64,000 nucleotides of DNA, taken from positions 79,776,495 through 79,840,494 of the forward strand of contig NC_082597.1 of the NCBI RefSeq assembly GCF_030936135.1, written 5' to 3'. A program made the position numbers and the translations under genes. Within the stretch, counting starts at the first letter, position 1; each line of letters starts with the position of its first letter. This document shows, in pieces, positions 26,543-37,742 of this stretch. Source of the DNA: Gavia stellata (lineage: Eukaryota > Chordata > Aves > Gaviiformes > Gaviidae). The notes under the pieces were generated by a model that was given only the letters and a program-made list of their open reading frames with translations, ran no database searches and had not been told where the DNA came from.

Positions 26543-28091
26543 TCAGAATGTTAAGTAACAGAAATGAACAAAATTTTATTTCCTCTTGGCTTAGTCATTC
26601 TAGAATTCATATAACAAATTCAGCAAATTCTCTCCAGGTATCTGCACAGTCATAAAGATTATGCACCTTTGGCTAACGGCAATTACTGAGAACCAACTAA
26701 CAGTTTTTCTTACAGCAGTCGGTCTAGGTGTATCAAGTGGTTGGACATTACTGTACATATGCTTCTAAAATTTGAAAGACCTTTGATCCGCTGCTGCTTT
26801 AATTCCATGAAATGCAGTACAGCTTCATATAGTATTACATTACTACACCTTAGGATTAGCATGTTTAAAAGATGGTTCTTTTATGAAATGAAATAAAATC
26901 CGAAGAGTTATCTAAAATACAGCAGAAATGCTCCATTCAGGTGTTTCTTGATAAGTAAATGTGATAAAGCGACGGAGCCCTTTTTTTCAAAAGTGTTTTA
27001 AGAAAACATGAATATGTTTCTGAGGAAAAATATATCATACCACGGGTATTTTGGAGAACCTGTAATAGCTCAAGATGCAGTTTTGAACTTAAAAATACTA
27101 TTTTGAATTAGCAAGAGTTTTGGAGAGACTGAAAAATCTGATCCTAGCCCAAAAAAAAAGAATTTCAGCTGCGCAGCATTCTAGTGCAGTGATAGCTTAC
27201 TCTGAAGAAATGATTGTCTAGGAAAGGCACCTTCTTTCTTGACAAGTATCTTGGCAGCATAGAGTTGTTTGGACCTGCTTACTTTTCTGATGAGTACACT
27301 GTTTCAGTTTTTTCCAGTTATCCACTTGGATATATTTCTTTCTATTCCTTCTTAGGCCTTGTCAATAGAAATATTGGCTAGATTATTTCACCAAATTTTG
27401 TCCTTGTCCATACAGCCATAGTGGATAAGGTGACAATATTACCAAGAACAGCATTTGTAGGTGTCGATTGTGTAATATTATGAGAGAGCACAGGTGAGAG
27501 TAAGTTTATCATGTTCCTGAGAGCAAACTATGATTTTACAGTAGTACTTACTCCTGATGCAAAATAAGCCATAAGGAAACTGCTTGACTTTGCCATTTTA
27601 CAGGATCTTTTATCAGAGAGTACTACACAAAAGTGCTAGTTGCATGCAAGATGCTGTGCTATTTCTTTTTCTTTTCATTTTTTTAATATGGTAACTTCAC
27701 CTTATTATTTCCTTATTTTACTATTTTTTTCATAACACAAAGATCTCAGGAGCCAATCTTAGCATTTTCACAATAGTTAAGCTTTCAGTGGCACAGGAGA
27801 ACACTTTGTACTCGTTTTGTTGTAGCACATTTGAAGACTTAAAAATCTTAAACCTTCACTGCAAGAATTAATTAAGATCGATGAAGTGAGAACATCACAC
27901 TATGATTCTTATTTTAGTCACAACGTGTGTTTCTTTACAGGCCCGTGGGCATGGCTAGACACTGGATAAATTACAGGTTTTAAAGCAATTTGGTGTTTAT
28001 CCAGGCGATGGTCATTAGCAGAGGTTTTAATGTCAGATATATTTAGTATAAAATATTGAAGCATAGGCCTCAAATTTGGTGACCAGCTGGG

Positions 28092-28316
28092 GCGGGATAG
28101 AAACAATAAATGCACGTGCACAAAACTCCCTCCCCTTCCCTGTCGCCAGTCGGCAACGGGAAGACCAGACCTGACGTTACAGCTACTTAAAACACTTCGT
28201 TAAGAGAAGATTGTCGGTCTCACCAGGAAACAGCAGAGGAGAAATGAGTTGTCTTTTTGTGTCTCACAGCGGTACGTAGTACGCCCTCAGAAATGACAAG
28301 AGGATTTTAGCAACGA
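28092..28316. other. CpG-dense patch in the presumed PPARA 3' UTR
   Basis: I count about 12 CpGs in 225 bp, against very few in the surrounding kilobases. No coding frame or known repeat is recognised. Confidence 0.45.
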
Positions 28317-31300
28317 TGCTGCTTTATTCTTCAAGTCAGTCATGTTTCACTAAGGAACTGTGAGGTTTAGGCATTAAGACATTGAGCATTGAAATAATTG
28401 ATATGCAATATAGGTTACTCAAAAAAATTGTCATAATATCAGCCATTCTGTGACGGCATACTGAAACTCTAATAGCCAACTGGTTTTTAAGTTTATCTTC
28501 TAAAAAAAGTGTAAGCTGAAATTTTTTCCCCCCAAAGCTCAGATTTATGCAAAGGGCAAATTTCAAAGTTGTGTTCCATAGTTCGGGTGTACTGATGTTT
28601 CTCAGGAAAATCAGACACAGTCAGCGTGGACAAAAACTATTTTTCCGGCTCTTGCTCTCAAAAGAGGCCAAAACACTTTACTGAAACTTTTAAAAAACAT
28701 GGAAAATTTTATTATTAAATACCTTTCAATTCTTTATAGTTTTGCTGAGAATTTAACAGCATGATTCAGTGGAAAGCACAACGTTTAGCTATGTTAGCAG
28801 ACGCTTGTAACAGGTTCCTATTATTGGCATTAGGAAAGTGCGTAATCTGCGTTTTTCCTGTTCCAGATCCATTTTGTTTTGTTATTTGAAAACCAGCAAG
28901 CATTTTTTGACTAGTTCCTTGGACACTGAAGTTTGATTTCTGTTTTAAATTAAATTGCAGACCTTTCATGGAAAAAAAAAAAAAATGGAAAGAACGCATC
29001 TTTGAATTACAGAAATATGAACAAGATGTTAACATAGCCTAAAATTCTGGCTAGATTCCACTGCCCACACTGCTGCACCATGCACGTACCCACAGTCTCT
29101 TCAAAGAACAACACAGGGCAGACAGTTCACTTTTTTCTTAATTCAGTTCACAGTTTTCTTAATTTCTGCATTACACTTTTAATGAAGTACATCAGCTACT
29201 TCAGTAGGTGACTGCAGCAGGCTTTTGCCAATTGGATTTCCAAATGACTCAGTTGTGTTCGGGTTTTTTGGAGTTTGCAGTCGGAACTAGTTTGAGATGT
29301 ATTACTGAGGAGCCTTCAGCATCTGCCCCTTGTACAGATCATCTAAAATTTTAAACTACCCATTCTATGGAGGGAAATAAAGTGATCAGATATTAGGATT
29401 AAAAAATTATTAAAGATTTACTGGCTTGTTAGGTATAGATCTGATTCTTATCAACATAACTTACTTTACTATCATAGCACCAAAGAACTCTGGTTAGCAA
29501 CCAGGTACCCACAAACAGCTTAAGACAAGAGACAACGGATAGAGAAAAATCCTAGGAAACAATGGTACGATTCAAGTTTTCAACAAAGCTACAGCCTACT
29601 CATTTTTGAGGGTTGTTGGGGGCGGTTATTTATTTATTGGGATGCCCTAGGTACTTTGACAAAAGGGGAGAAAAAAAAAGGAAGGTTTTGTGTCAAGTGT
29701 TAGGGAAATCTGATGTTGATTTTTTATCTCCTTCTTAAATCTTTTCTTTAAAGGTGCACCATCTGCAGTGTAACAGCACACAACTGCCATTTAAAAAAAA
29801 AAAAATCAGTTACTTTGTACGTTTTTAAATTTCAGACCCCTACTTCAATTTTAAACACAAATTGACAGATGATAGATAGGAATGTTTTCCACTTACAGAA
29901 ATGGAATCTTTCTTTGCATTTAAAGAAATCTTCTTTTTTATTTAATTGTCATTTCCATGTGCCTTTGTGCTTTGGTTCTAGCCAGCTGCTAGAAAGCTGA
30001 AGTGTTGCCAAAGAGCATATTTTTGCATTATTTCTGGCCTGCACAGATTTAGGAAATACCAGCAGTAAGTCCGTTCTCATGAGAGAGCTAGCACAAGTTT
30101 GCAAATCAAAGAGCTTATAATAAGCATCTAAACATTTGTTTGTTTATTCAAACTGCTAAAACTTGGGGAGATTTATTCATCACGAGAGCTGGGTCACATA
30201 GTCTTCAATTTGCATTTCCTCCTTATTTCTAATGGAAAGCCTGGACAACTTACACACCACCTCAGACAAAGCAGTTGGAGAAGTTGACCCTGTAGCTGCC
30301 TGTACTGTGTCTGAAGAGGAACAATTTCAGCTCTGTCTCTCCTTAAAAGCATCCCTGTTACATAGTTGAAAATCTGCAATGACATTTAACAAATGCATTT
30401 GCAGCTGTTGTGATGTTGCTTAAGCATAAGATCTTACAAATAATGGTCCTTCCCTGAAAACCCTAATCCTTTAGTAAGTGTTGAAATGTAAGGTGTAGTG
30501 TGGTATCTGGGGCTTGCTTGCATCTCAAATGCTTGATAATCAGTTGCATATAATTTTTTTTATCTAGGTTTAATCAGCTTTATTATCCTTCTTTTACTAG
30601 AGATTTAAATTATATGTGGGCTTGATCTAAGATTATTGATATTGTTATGTATTGTGGGATTTTTTTAATTTGGTGTAATGCCATTTCTTCATGTTTCAAT
30701 TTGTAAAATACAAGAATATAATTGCAAGGTATAAACGTTCACTAAATTATATTACAGAGGTGCTTTAAGAAAAATATGTAAATTATTTAATTTAAATATT
30801 TGTTTCATACTTTATCTTGTGAACCCTTTTGTACAGTGAGGAAAGATTTACTTTTATGGGGTAAGGATGATGGGCCTGAAGTCAAAGACAAACTGCTATT
30901 TATTCCTGTCTGGTCTTTATTACGGTATCATTTGTGAAGAAGTATCACAAATTCTGCAACTTATCAGTGTTTGGTATTGACAACTGCTAACAAATTTTTA
31001 GAATATATTTTCACATAGAACATAGACTTCCTTTTATTTAATTTTAATAAAAGTAAGTCTAGGTGAGGAAGAGCTGTAATCCCAAAATCAAGTTAGTAAT
31101 TTTAACGTTTTAACTCAAGTTCACCAATATGAAAGACTTTTATAGAACTAAGTTCATCTTTGCTTTACAGCACCGTAGTTTGTTTTCCTTAAAAGTCTGA
31201 AAAGAGAGCCAACAAGAGCAACGTTCTGTTAGTATTCCATTACTGGTATTTTCTGAAGAACTGACATAACCGTGTGTATACAGGATTATTTCCTGCTACC

Positions 31301-32390
31301 TGCACTGAGGTTGATCTGTGGTTTTTATAGATGTATTTAAAAATATGTAATTTGGCAGTACAAAATGTTGAAATGCCATTGTTGGCTCTTCTATAGGAGT
31401 GTTCCCTTTATGGTTTGAAGTAGAGATGAATTTGGAATCTGTTCATTGGGATTCTGTGTCTTGTGATTCAGGTGTGACAATCTGCCTACAGCATTCCTGC
31501 TAACAAATCCTGAGAGAGGAACAAAGTTACCTTTTAAAGGTACCTTTTATTTTGCTGGAGTTAAAAACATAGCATCTAGTACAAGTGCAGTATATTACAA
31601 ATGTTCCAGCAATGATTAATACTTACTGCATTTTATTTGTAGTACATAAAATTTTATTTCCCCATATTGCTGCAACTTCAAATTTTCCCTTGGTCAGCAT
31701 CACCACACAGGTGTGTTGTCTACAAAGATGTTTGTGTCATATTTGTAAAAGCTCTCCTGCACTTTCTTGTGGTAACCTACAGCTACTTCTTTTCTCAATT
31801 TCATAGGCAGCAATGAAAAAAAACTTGTAAAAGGTACTAACAGATATGTCACTTGACACTGTAAATATGTGATACAAATTGATTGTTAACTAAACCCCTC
31901 TTTCGTTTTCTCTAACGTGCTTACAGGGTTTTTTAAAATCTTTTTCAGCTTCTGAAGCTGGGTTGTTGGTTGTTTTTTTTTTTTCTTGAACTCCTTTATT
32001 GTGTTAGTCGATCTTGTCAGATTCCATTGCAAGGATGTTTCAAAACAGAATTCCTATTGCAAGGACCTCAGTTTCAGATGAGTCGCCTCTGCCCAGGGGA
32101 TAGGCTGCATGCACAAAAGAGATTAATCTGATTACAGGCTGGGCCTTAAATAAGGACTGCAAGATCAAGCATAAGGTACTTAAAGTTGTTTTTAAGTATT
32201 ATGGTATATTTTCTCAGGTTGGATATGCAGACACAGTAATCCTTATTGTGGAAAAGACACCAGCCTTATGATCAATGCGAGAAGTTTCATGGCATTCTTT
32301 ACACTTGAAAGAAAAAAAAATTGGTGGTACGGGAAAATACTAACCAACTGAAAAATTGGCAACATGCAAGTGCTGCATTCTACTCCTTCT

Positions 32391-32722
32391 GCGTAGGAGT
32401 GCGGTATAATCACTCGAAATCGGTTTGTGATGTGCAACAGGAACTATACGAAGGTTAGCAAATCTGCTGGATGATTCATATGCAAATAACCACGTGGAGT
32501 GCTGTTCAACTCCACACTTGGTTACCTCTGGCACGTTCAGATACTCTAGGTATATTTTGCCCCAGGGTAGCGTAGGGTTGCCTTCATGGAGACACAGTGC
32601 CTTTCCCCTCCTGTTCCTCACCGAGTTGTCTGCGGTGCCATGTGCGTATTCAGACGGGTACCGAGGGGCACTCGCCAGTAGTGCCGCTCGTTCGGCAGCC
32701 GGTTACTGAGCGGACTGCTACG
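32391..32722. other. CpG-dense patch (20 CpG in ~330 bp) downstream of PPARA
   Basis: I count 20 CpGs between 32391 and 32722, with the last third also G+C-rich (several CCG and TCG). The flanks are AT-rich and almost CpG-free. Short overlapping frames on both strands look like chance. It may be a small regulatory or antisense-promoter element. Confidence 0.5.
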
Positions 32723-33806
32723 GCTCTTCTGCAGGTGGCATTTGTGCAGATGGTGGGAGGGAGCTGCTTCTGATCAAACCATTCATCCCTCTCCCCTGGG
32801 AACTGAATCCTCTGGGACAGGTGGACGTGTGAAGCCACAGCTCCATCTCAGGAGCCACAAATACTTTCCCCTGGTTTCAGAAGTGGAAGAGCATTATGGC
32901 TTTAGTTATTTCTTTAGTAATAACAAATCTAATCAATGATTTAATATTAACAGATTTTTAACAAGAACTCCCCTCTCAACTGTTTGACAAAGTCTGTTTT
33001 ATCAGCTTCTCCGATGAGCTGCATTTCATATTGCTCCTGCTATTTCACAGCTTTTACAAACAATTGCTCTGAATTTTCTCTGGGAATGTAACACAACAGT
33101 TTAATTACATCATGATGTTAAAACCCTTTACCACGTCTTAAATTGTCTGTTATCTGATATGACACAAAAAAGCACATTTTTGTTAACATTGCCAAACCTT
33201 AATCACTAGCGCTAACAAGTGCTTAATTAAATCAAGATATCAATATTAAAAAGAAAAAAAAATCATTGTTTCCAGTCACCTACGTTTTTAGGATTTTTTT
33301 GGGTGCGTTTTATTACAGTAAATACAGAACTTACAAAGAGCAGACAGTTCTTGCAGGGAGTAGTCAAACCTAATTCTCATGGAATGCTTGTTTCCCAGTA
33401 AAATACCACTAATTCAAGCCAAGTTCCCAAGTTTCTTTCTGTCGGAACAATGCAAATGACATTTTCAAGAAAGAATGGAAGCTCTGGTCTCGCAGGGATT
33501 TGTAGGAAAGACAAAGTCTCTTGCACTTGTGAATGTAAAAATTACATATAGCTAAATACGATGATGCATTCTCAAATGTTACCAGCCTACTGATCTGGGA
33601 TGAAAAACTTGAACTAAACATTTTTCTTCTTTTTTACATTCTGATTTTTTTTTTTCCATCTCCTTTAAAAATAAGAGGTTAAATTCATAGTGTTTGTATA
33701 AAGACTGGTAGGAACCTATGTACTTTAAAAAAAAAAAGTCATCCTTTAAGATTGAATGTAAACACAGTTAATTTGAAATACGGTTTTGCCTTAATGGTTT
33801 TAAAAA

Positions 33807-33812
33807 AATAAA
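33807..33812 (+). terminator. PPARA: Candidate distal poly(A) signal of PPARA
   Basis: AATAAA within an A-rich run, followed about 25 nt later by T/G-containing sequence (GACTTGTGCTGATCTTTG). Its distance from the stop is close to the mammalian 3' UTR length. Confidence 0.4.
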
Positions 33813-33830
33813 GTATTTTTAAAAGTGAAT

Positions 33831-36800
33831 TTAATGACTTGTGCTGATCTTTGATTTCCAGGAAAGTAATTCACTGTCATGTCATGGTTTTGAGACAAAC
33901 ATACTTGTTACCTCTGCTGGCTGCCTCTTGTGTGTTAGCCAAAGCAGCTGCCAAGTCTTAACCGAGTCCCTCATTCAATGACCGTGCACGCGTGAATAAC
34001 TTTTATGTACAGGAAAGTAGTTCTGTTTCGTGCTCTCGTACAACCACTTCCCATCTCGACTGATAGCTTGTGTAAATGTTTGCAGAACTGGGACCTGGGG
34101 AGTGCAGAGTGGTGGCACACCTGGGCATGGTGACACCCGTTGCTCGTTCCACCACAGTGCCCGTGGCACGAACGTGTGTTTTGTGCTGCTCTGCTGTAAT
34201 TAAGAACGTGAATGATTTTGCCTTAACCTGATTTGCCTTAAGTAGGCATACAAAGCGCTGCTTCAGAAAACACTTAGCCGCTTAACTTTATACCAGGAGT
34301 AATCATGCTGATTTTTAGTAGTGTATAAGGGTGGCTAAGCAACCTTTGGTGGGATTAGTGCCCAGATTTTTTTGGGTTAGCATCAAATATGTGTTAACAA
34401 CTTGTATTTAAGTATGTTTACTACATAATAAGATGTGTGTATTGCAAGGACCTTTTAAAGGCAGAATGATACCTGAAGCATCTCTAAAATGCTGATGCTT
34501 ACAGATTTACTGTTAGACATGCCTTTTAAATTAGGAATGTGTATGTAATGTACATCTATACATTGCATATATACATTTTTTATATATATAATCAGTTTTG
34601 TCTGCTGACTCACTGTCCTGCTGTGTCCTTCCATTCTCATTGACCGTATGACCAGCTTGGGACATTTGCTGAATTCAACAAGCACTGAATGCACTTCTAT
34701 ATGTGAAGTGTAGCATACTAACTAATTTGGTGAGCATGGCTTCAATTAAATTGGTTGGGAGAATATGTCACAGGTAATCGTTTTCCTTCAAGAATCTGGG
34801 GATTTATTAAGCTGGTAAAAGAGTGCTGAAGGAAAAATCACAGCAGAGATATAGCGAATCACATTTCTTCATCAGCTGTGCTCAGGAGCACTGAAGGCCT
34901 GATTTTGAGCACCAGAAAGTACTCCGAGAACCTGATGAAACCAAACTGTAAAGGCTGTGCGTGTCTTGAAGAGTAGGCCTCATGGCTGGTAAGTTTGGGC
35001 ATGATGGCATTTGGTCTGTGAAATCGCATATATAACAAAACATTATGATACAGAAACCATAATGCTCATGTGCGATGGGAATACGAGAATGTGGAATACC
35101 TAAGTTTTAACAGCTGGGCACAGATAATAATCCTTTGTGGTTCCAGGAAATACCAAACTGCATGTAGGTCAGCCTTCTTTCCCTGAAGCATGGAGCAGAG
35201 ATGGCAGAACATATCTGACGGCCCTGGGCTATTGAACCACTTCGTGGTGCTTGCTGGAAGTATGCTTTTCTTCACCTAAAAAAGGTATGCGTAACCAGGT
35301 AACTGTGAAGCAGGGATATCCTTAACTTGGCTTTTTCTGTTGTACTCAAGATAAAGAAATGAGCCGTATTGGGCCAAATTAAAAATTCTGTAGTTACAGA
35401 TTCTGCTCCCTTTTAATACTGAGTCTACTCCCCTTCCAGTTCAACTCAACAAGTACTTAAAGGTAGGGTCATTTCTGAAGGCTTTAAATTATTCTTCTAT
35501 CATATCGTGGATGGCAAAGATAATGATTATGAATAAATGAGTTAACTGCATTTTTCTTCAAGGACACAGAGGAGGTTGACTAGGAGGGAAGACAGCTCAG
35601 AGACACAAGATCCTTCCCCCCATGTTGGTGGGGGCATCTCCCAGTCCCAAGATGGACTTGCATGTCAAACAAAGGGCACATTCGCATTTAGATGGGAACT
35701 GCACTAGCCAGGTTTTTGAAACCTACTTTCAGGCTAAGAGTTAAGATACAACCTGTTGCGAACATTGTGAAATACAGGAAACAAAATGTTTTAGAAAGAC
35801 AATTGCTAGTATAAACATACTATGTGATCTCACATAACTATGTTGCTTTTTGTCAGCTTGATTATAAGACTACAATTTTAAGATGGAAAAGTGCTGTGAT
35901 TCTCTTTCTAGCATCTCATTTTCTTTACAGTTGTGGTTTTAGCATAGGATATGCCTCTGTTATTTGCACAGAGCAGAGAGACACGCTACAACTTTTAAAG
36001 TTGGTGTGTCTAACATGAAACTGAAATTTAATACAACACATTTTAAGTAAGTTTAATGCCACTTTCTTTGAAAGCACAGTCTCTTGTTACTGCAAAAAGG
36101 AATCTGAAATGCTGACTTCTAACATGTATCTTTTTTCCCCACAATTAAAGATGTGCATGTATTTTATGTCTTAAAGCACATAGAGCTTGAAAAGGGTACT
36201 AATAGGTCTATTATTGCTCCTCTAGTAACTGCAAGAAATTCCAGTCCTCAATAGAGGACACCAGTATACTAGGTTCAGGAAAAAAAAAAGAAAGAATTTA
36301 GGACACTCAAATGTCCTAAAGAACTAAAAATAACTCATTGAAACAATGTTGGTTTCTTTTAACAGACACACAGTTCATTCTACTAAAATGATCAAGTTTA
36401 GATGTTGACATATGACAAATTATATGGATGGAAGAGTTGAGAGAAGAGATCTTAACCATGGCATTAACAGGTTCTGAACCAATGACCAATAAAAGCTTGA
36501 GTAAATAATGTGATCTGGTGAACAGGGAGCATTCTAGACCTATCCTTAAGGTGTGTGACTAAGTGGTTTTACGTAAATGCCACCTAAGTCTTCCTTGTAA
36601 TTAAGACAAAGTCAACACAGATAATTGTGAAGCTAATTTTTGAGCTAAACAAACTGCTGTTTCCCTAACAGTTTTTTTTACCCTTTTTTGACTGAAACTA
36701 TGTTTCTGAAATCCCTATTCTAGCTGCAGTTTAATTGCCCAGTTCAGGAAAGAATTGAGCTTATTAACTGAACGTTTCTATTTCCAGATTAACTGATGTG

Positions 36801-37091
36801 AAAGTGAAAAGGGAGTAATCTTTAGTTGTAAAGGATAAACTAGATGTATTAAGGGTCCTCTCCTGTTGCTGCATTGACATGGAATGGAAGTTTGAGTGGA
36901 AAGTGATTGCAAGTGCAAGTGACTTGTAAGTATCTGTATTATTATTATTTTACTTTTTATTATATTGGTATTTTTTAAGAGTACCTACCTTCACAAGTCT
37001 TAATGCTGTGATAGTATTGAGATTATAATCTCAAGGACTATAATCTATCTAGATTTTTCTATGGGTATCTGTGACATTTTCTCGTAACAGT
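33831..37091. other. Region between PPARA and CDPF1 3' ends
   Basis: AT-rich sequence without a recognisable gene, named repeat or RNA. It contains short AT microsatellite-like stretches near 34560 and 36935. It belongs either to the PPARA 3' UTR (if the distal site at 37108 is used) or to the intergenic gap. Confidence 0.5.
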
Positions 37092-37113
37092 TTTATTTTA
37101 GACTTAAAATAAA
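37092..37113. terminator. Back-to-back poly(A) hexamers, convergent PPARA / CDPF1 ends
   Basis: TTTATT at 37092-37097 is AATAAA on the minus strand, about 495 nt past the CDPF1 stop. AATAAA on the plus strand sits at 37108-37113. Human PPARA and CDPF1 end only a few hundred bases apart, tail to tail, so this pair is a reasonable candidate for the shared end region. A further minus-strand hexamer lies at 36956-36961. Confidence 0.35.
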
Positions 37114-37430
37114 GCTTTGAATTCCTTGCCTACTGTAATCTTATCAAGACAGCACTGTCAAGTTAACAATTGGTGTATACTGACTTTCTTGGATGTATAC
37201 TGAATTAAGCCAGATAAATCTGTCTCGGATTTTCATAACACTGTAGGAGTGTCAAGAACAACACAAAACATTAAAATAAGAAATGTGAAAATTTGGACAT
37301 GGCTCCTATGCTATATGCGGTTTAGTTTTTTTACTACATGCATTTACGTGGTGACAACAGGCTTGCCTGTCTTTCTTTCTGGCTCTTCAACACCTCAAGG
37401 CCATCCTGCTGGCACTGCAATCACTGCACG

Positions 37431-37529
37431 ATGATGTCTGAAGCCAAGCCAATCATAAGGAAATGTGTTGCTGTGTTCTGTAGTAGTGAGCTGATGAAGG
37501 TCACTTCTTTAAAAGGAGCAACATGATAG
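37431..37529 (+). repeat. Inverted repeat A, downstream of the CDPF1 stop
   Basis: Pairs with 37969-38066 in reverse orientation at roughly 85% identity by eye. It shares the blocks AAGGAAATGTGTT, GTGAGCTGATGAA and GTCACTTCTT. It lies in the likely CDPF1 3' UTR. Confidence 0.8.
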
Positions 37530-37592
37530 TCTCCAAAAGGAGAGAGAGGAGAAACCCCAGCCAAAGAACTGTCTCTCTTGGTCCGTCAGTAT

Positions 37593-37742
37593 TTATGTTC
37601 TTGTATCCGTTTTTTTACAGGGGAAGGATTTTTGTTGGGGCTTCCTTTTATCCAGATCTTCTTGTATTTCCAAAGGAAAGGCCTTTAGGTTTTCATTCAC
37701 ACAGGGGAGGCAGAACCTCTTGGAGTAGAACAGACTACATTC
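37593..37742 (-). CDS. CDPF1: CDPF1 last coding exon
   Basis: 150 nt encoding residues 76-124 and TAA. It starts ECSLFYSKRFCLPC right after a CTTTACAG acceptor (minus strand, AG at 37743-37744) and ends KKTDTRT. It lies between the arms of an inverted repeat (37431-37529 and 37969-38066). Confidence 0.95.
   Translation of the reverse strand, partial: ECSLFYSKRFCLPCVNENLKAFPLEIQEDLDKRKPQQKSFPCKKTDTRT

Larger units (their letters stand above)
26257..33830 (+). other. PPARA: PPARA 3' UTR (inferred long form)
   Basis: AT-rich sequence with no intron signals needed and no convincing frame. Human PPARA has a 3' UTR of about 8 kb, so a UTR of about 7.6 kb ending after the AATAAA at 33807 is plausible. 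Other AATAAA hexamers could give shorter forms: 26537, 26892, 28105, 29376 and 31046. An end near 37.11 kb is also possible. Two CpG-dense patches (28092-28316 and 32391-32722) stand out. The extent is inference. Confidence 0.5.
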
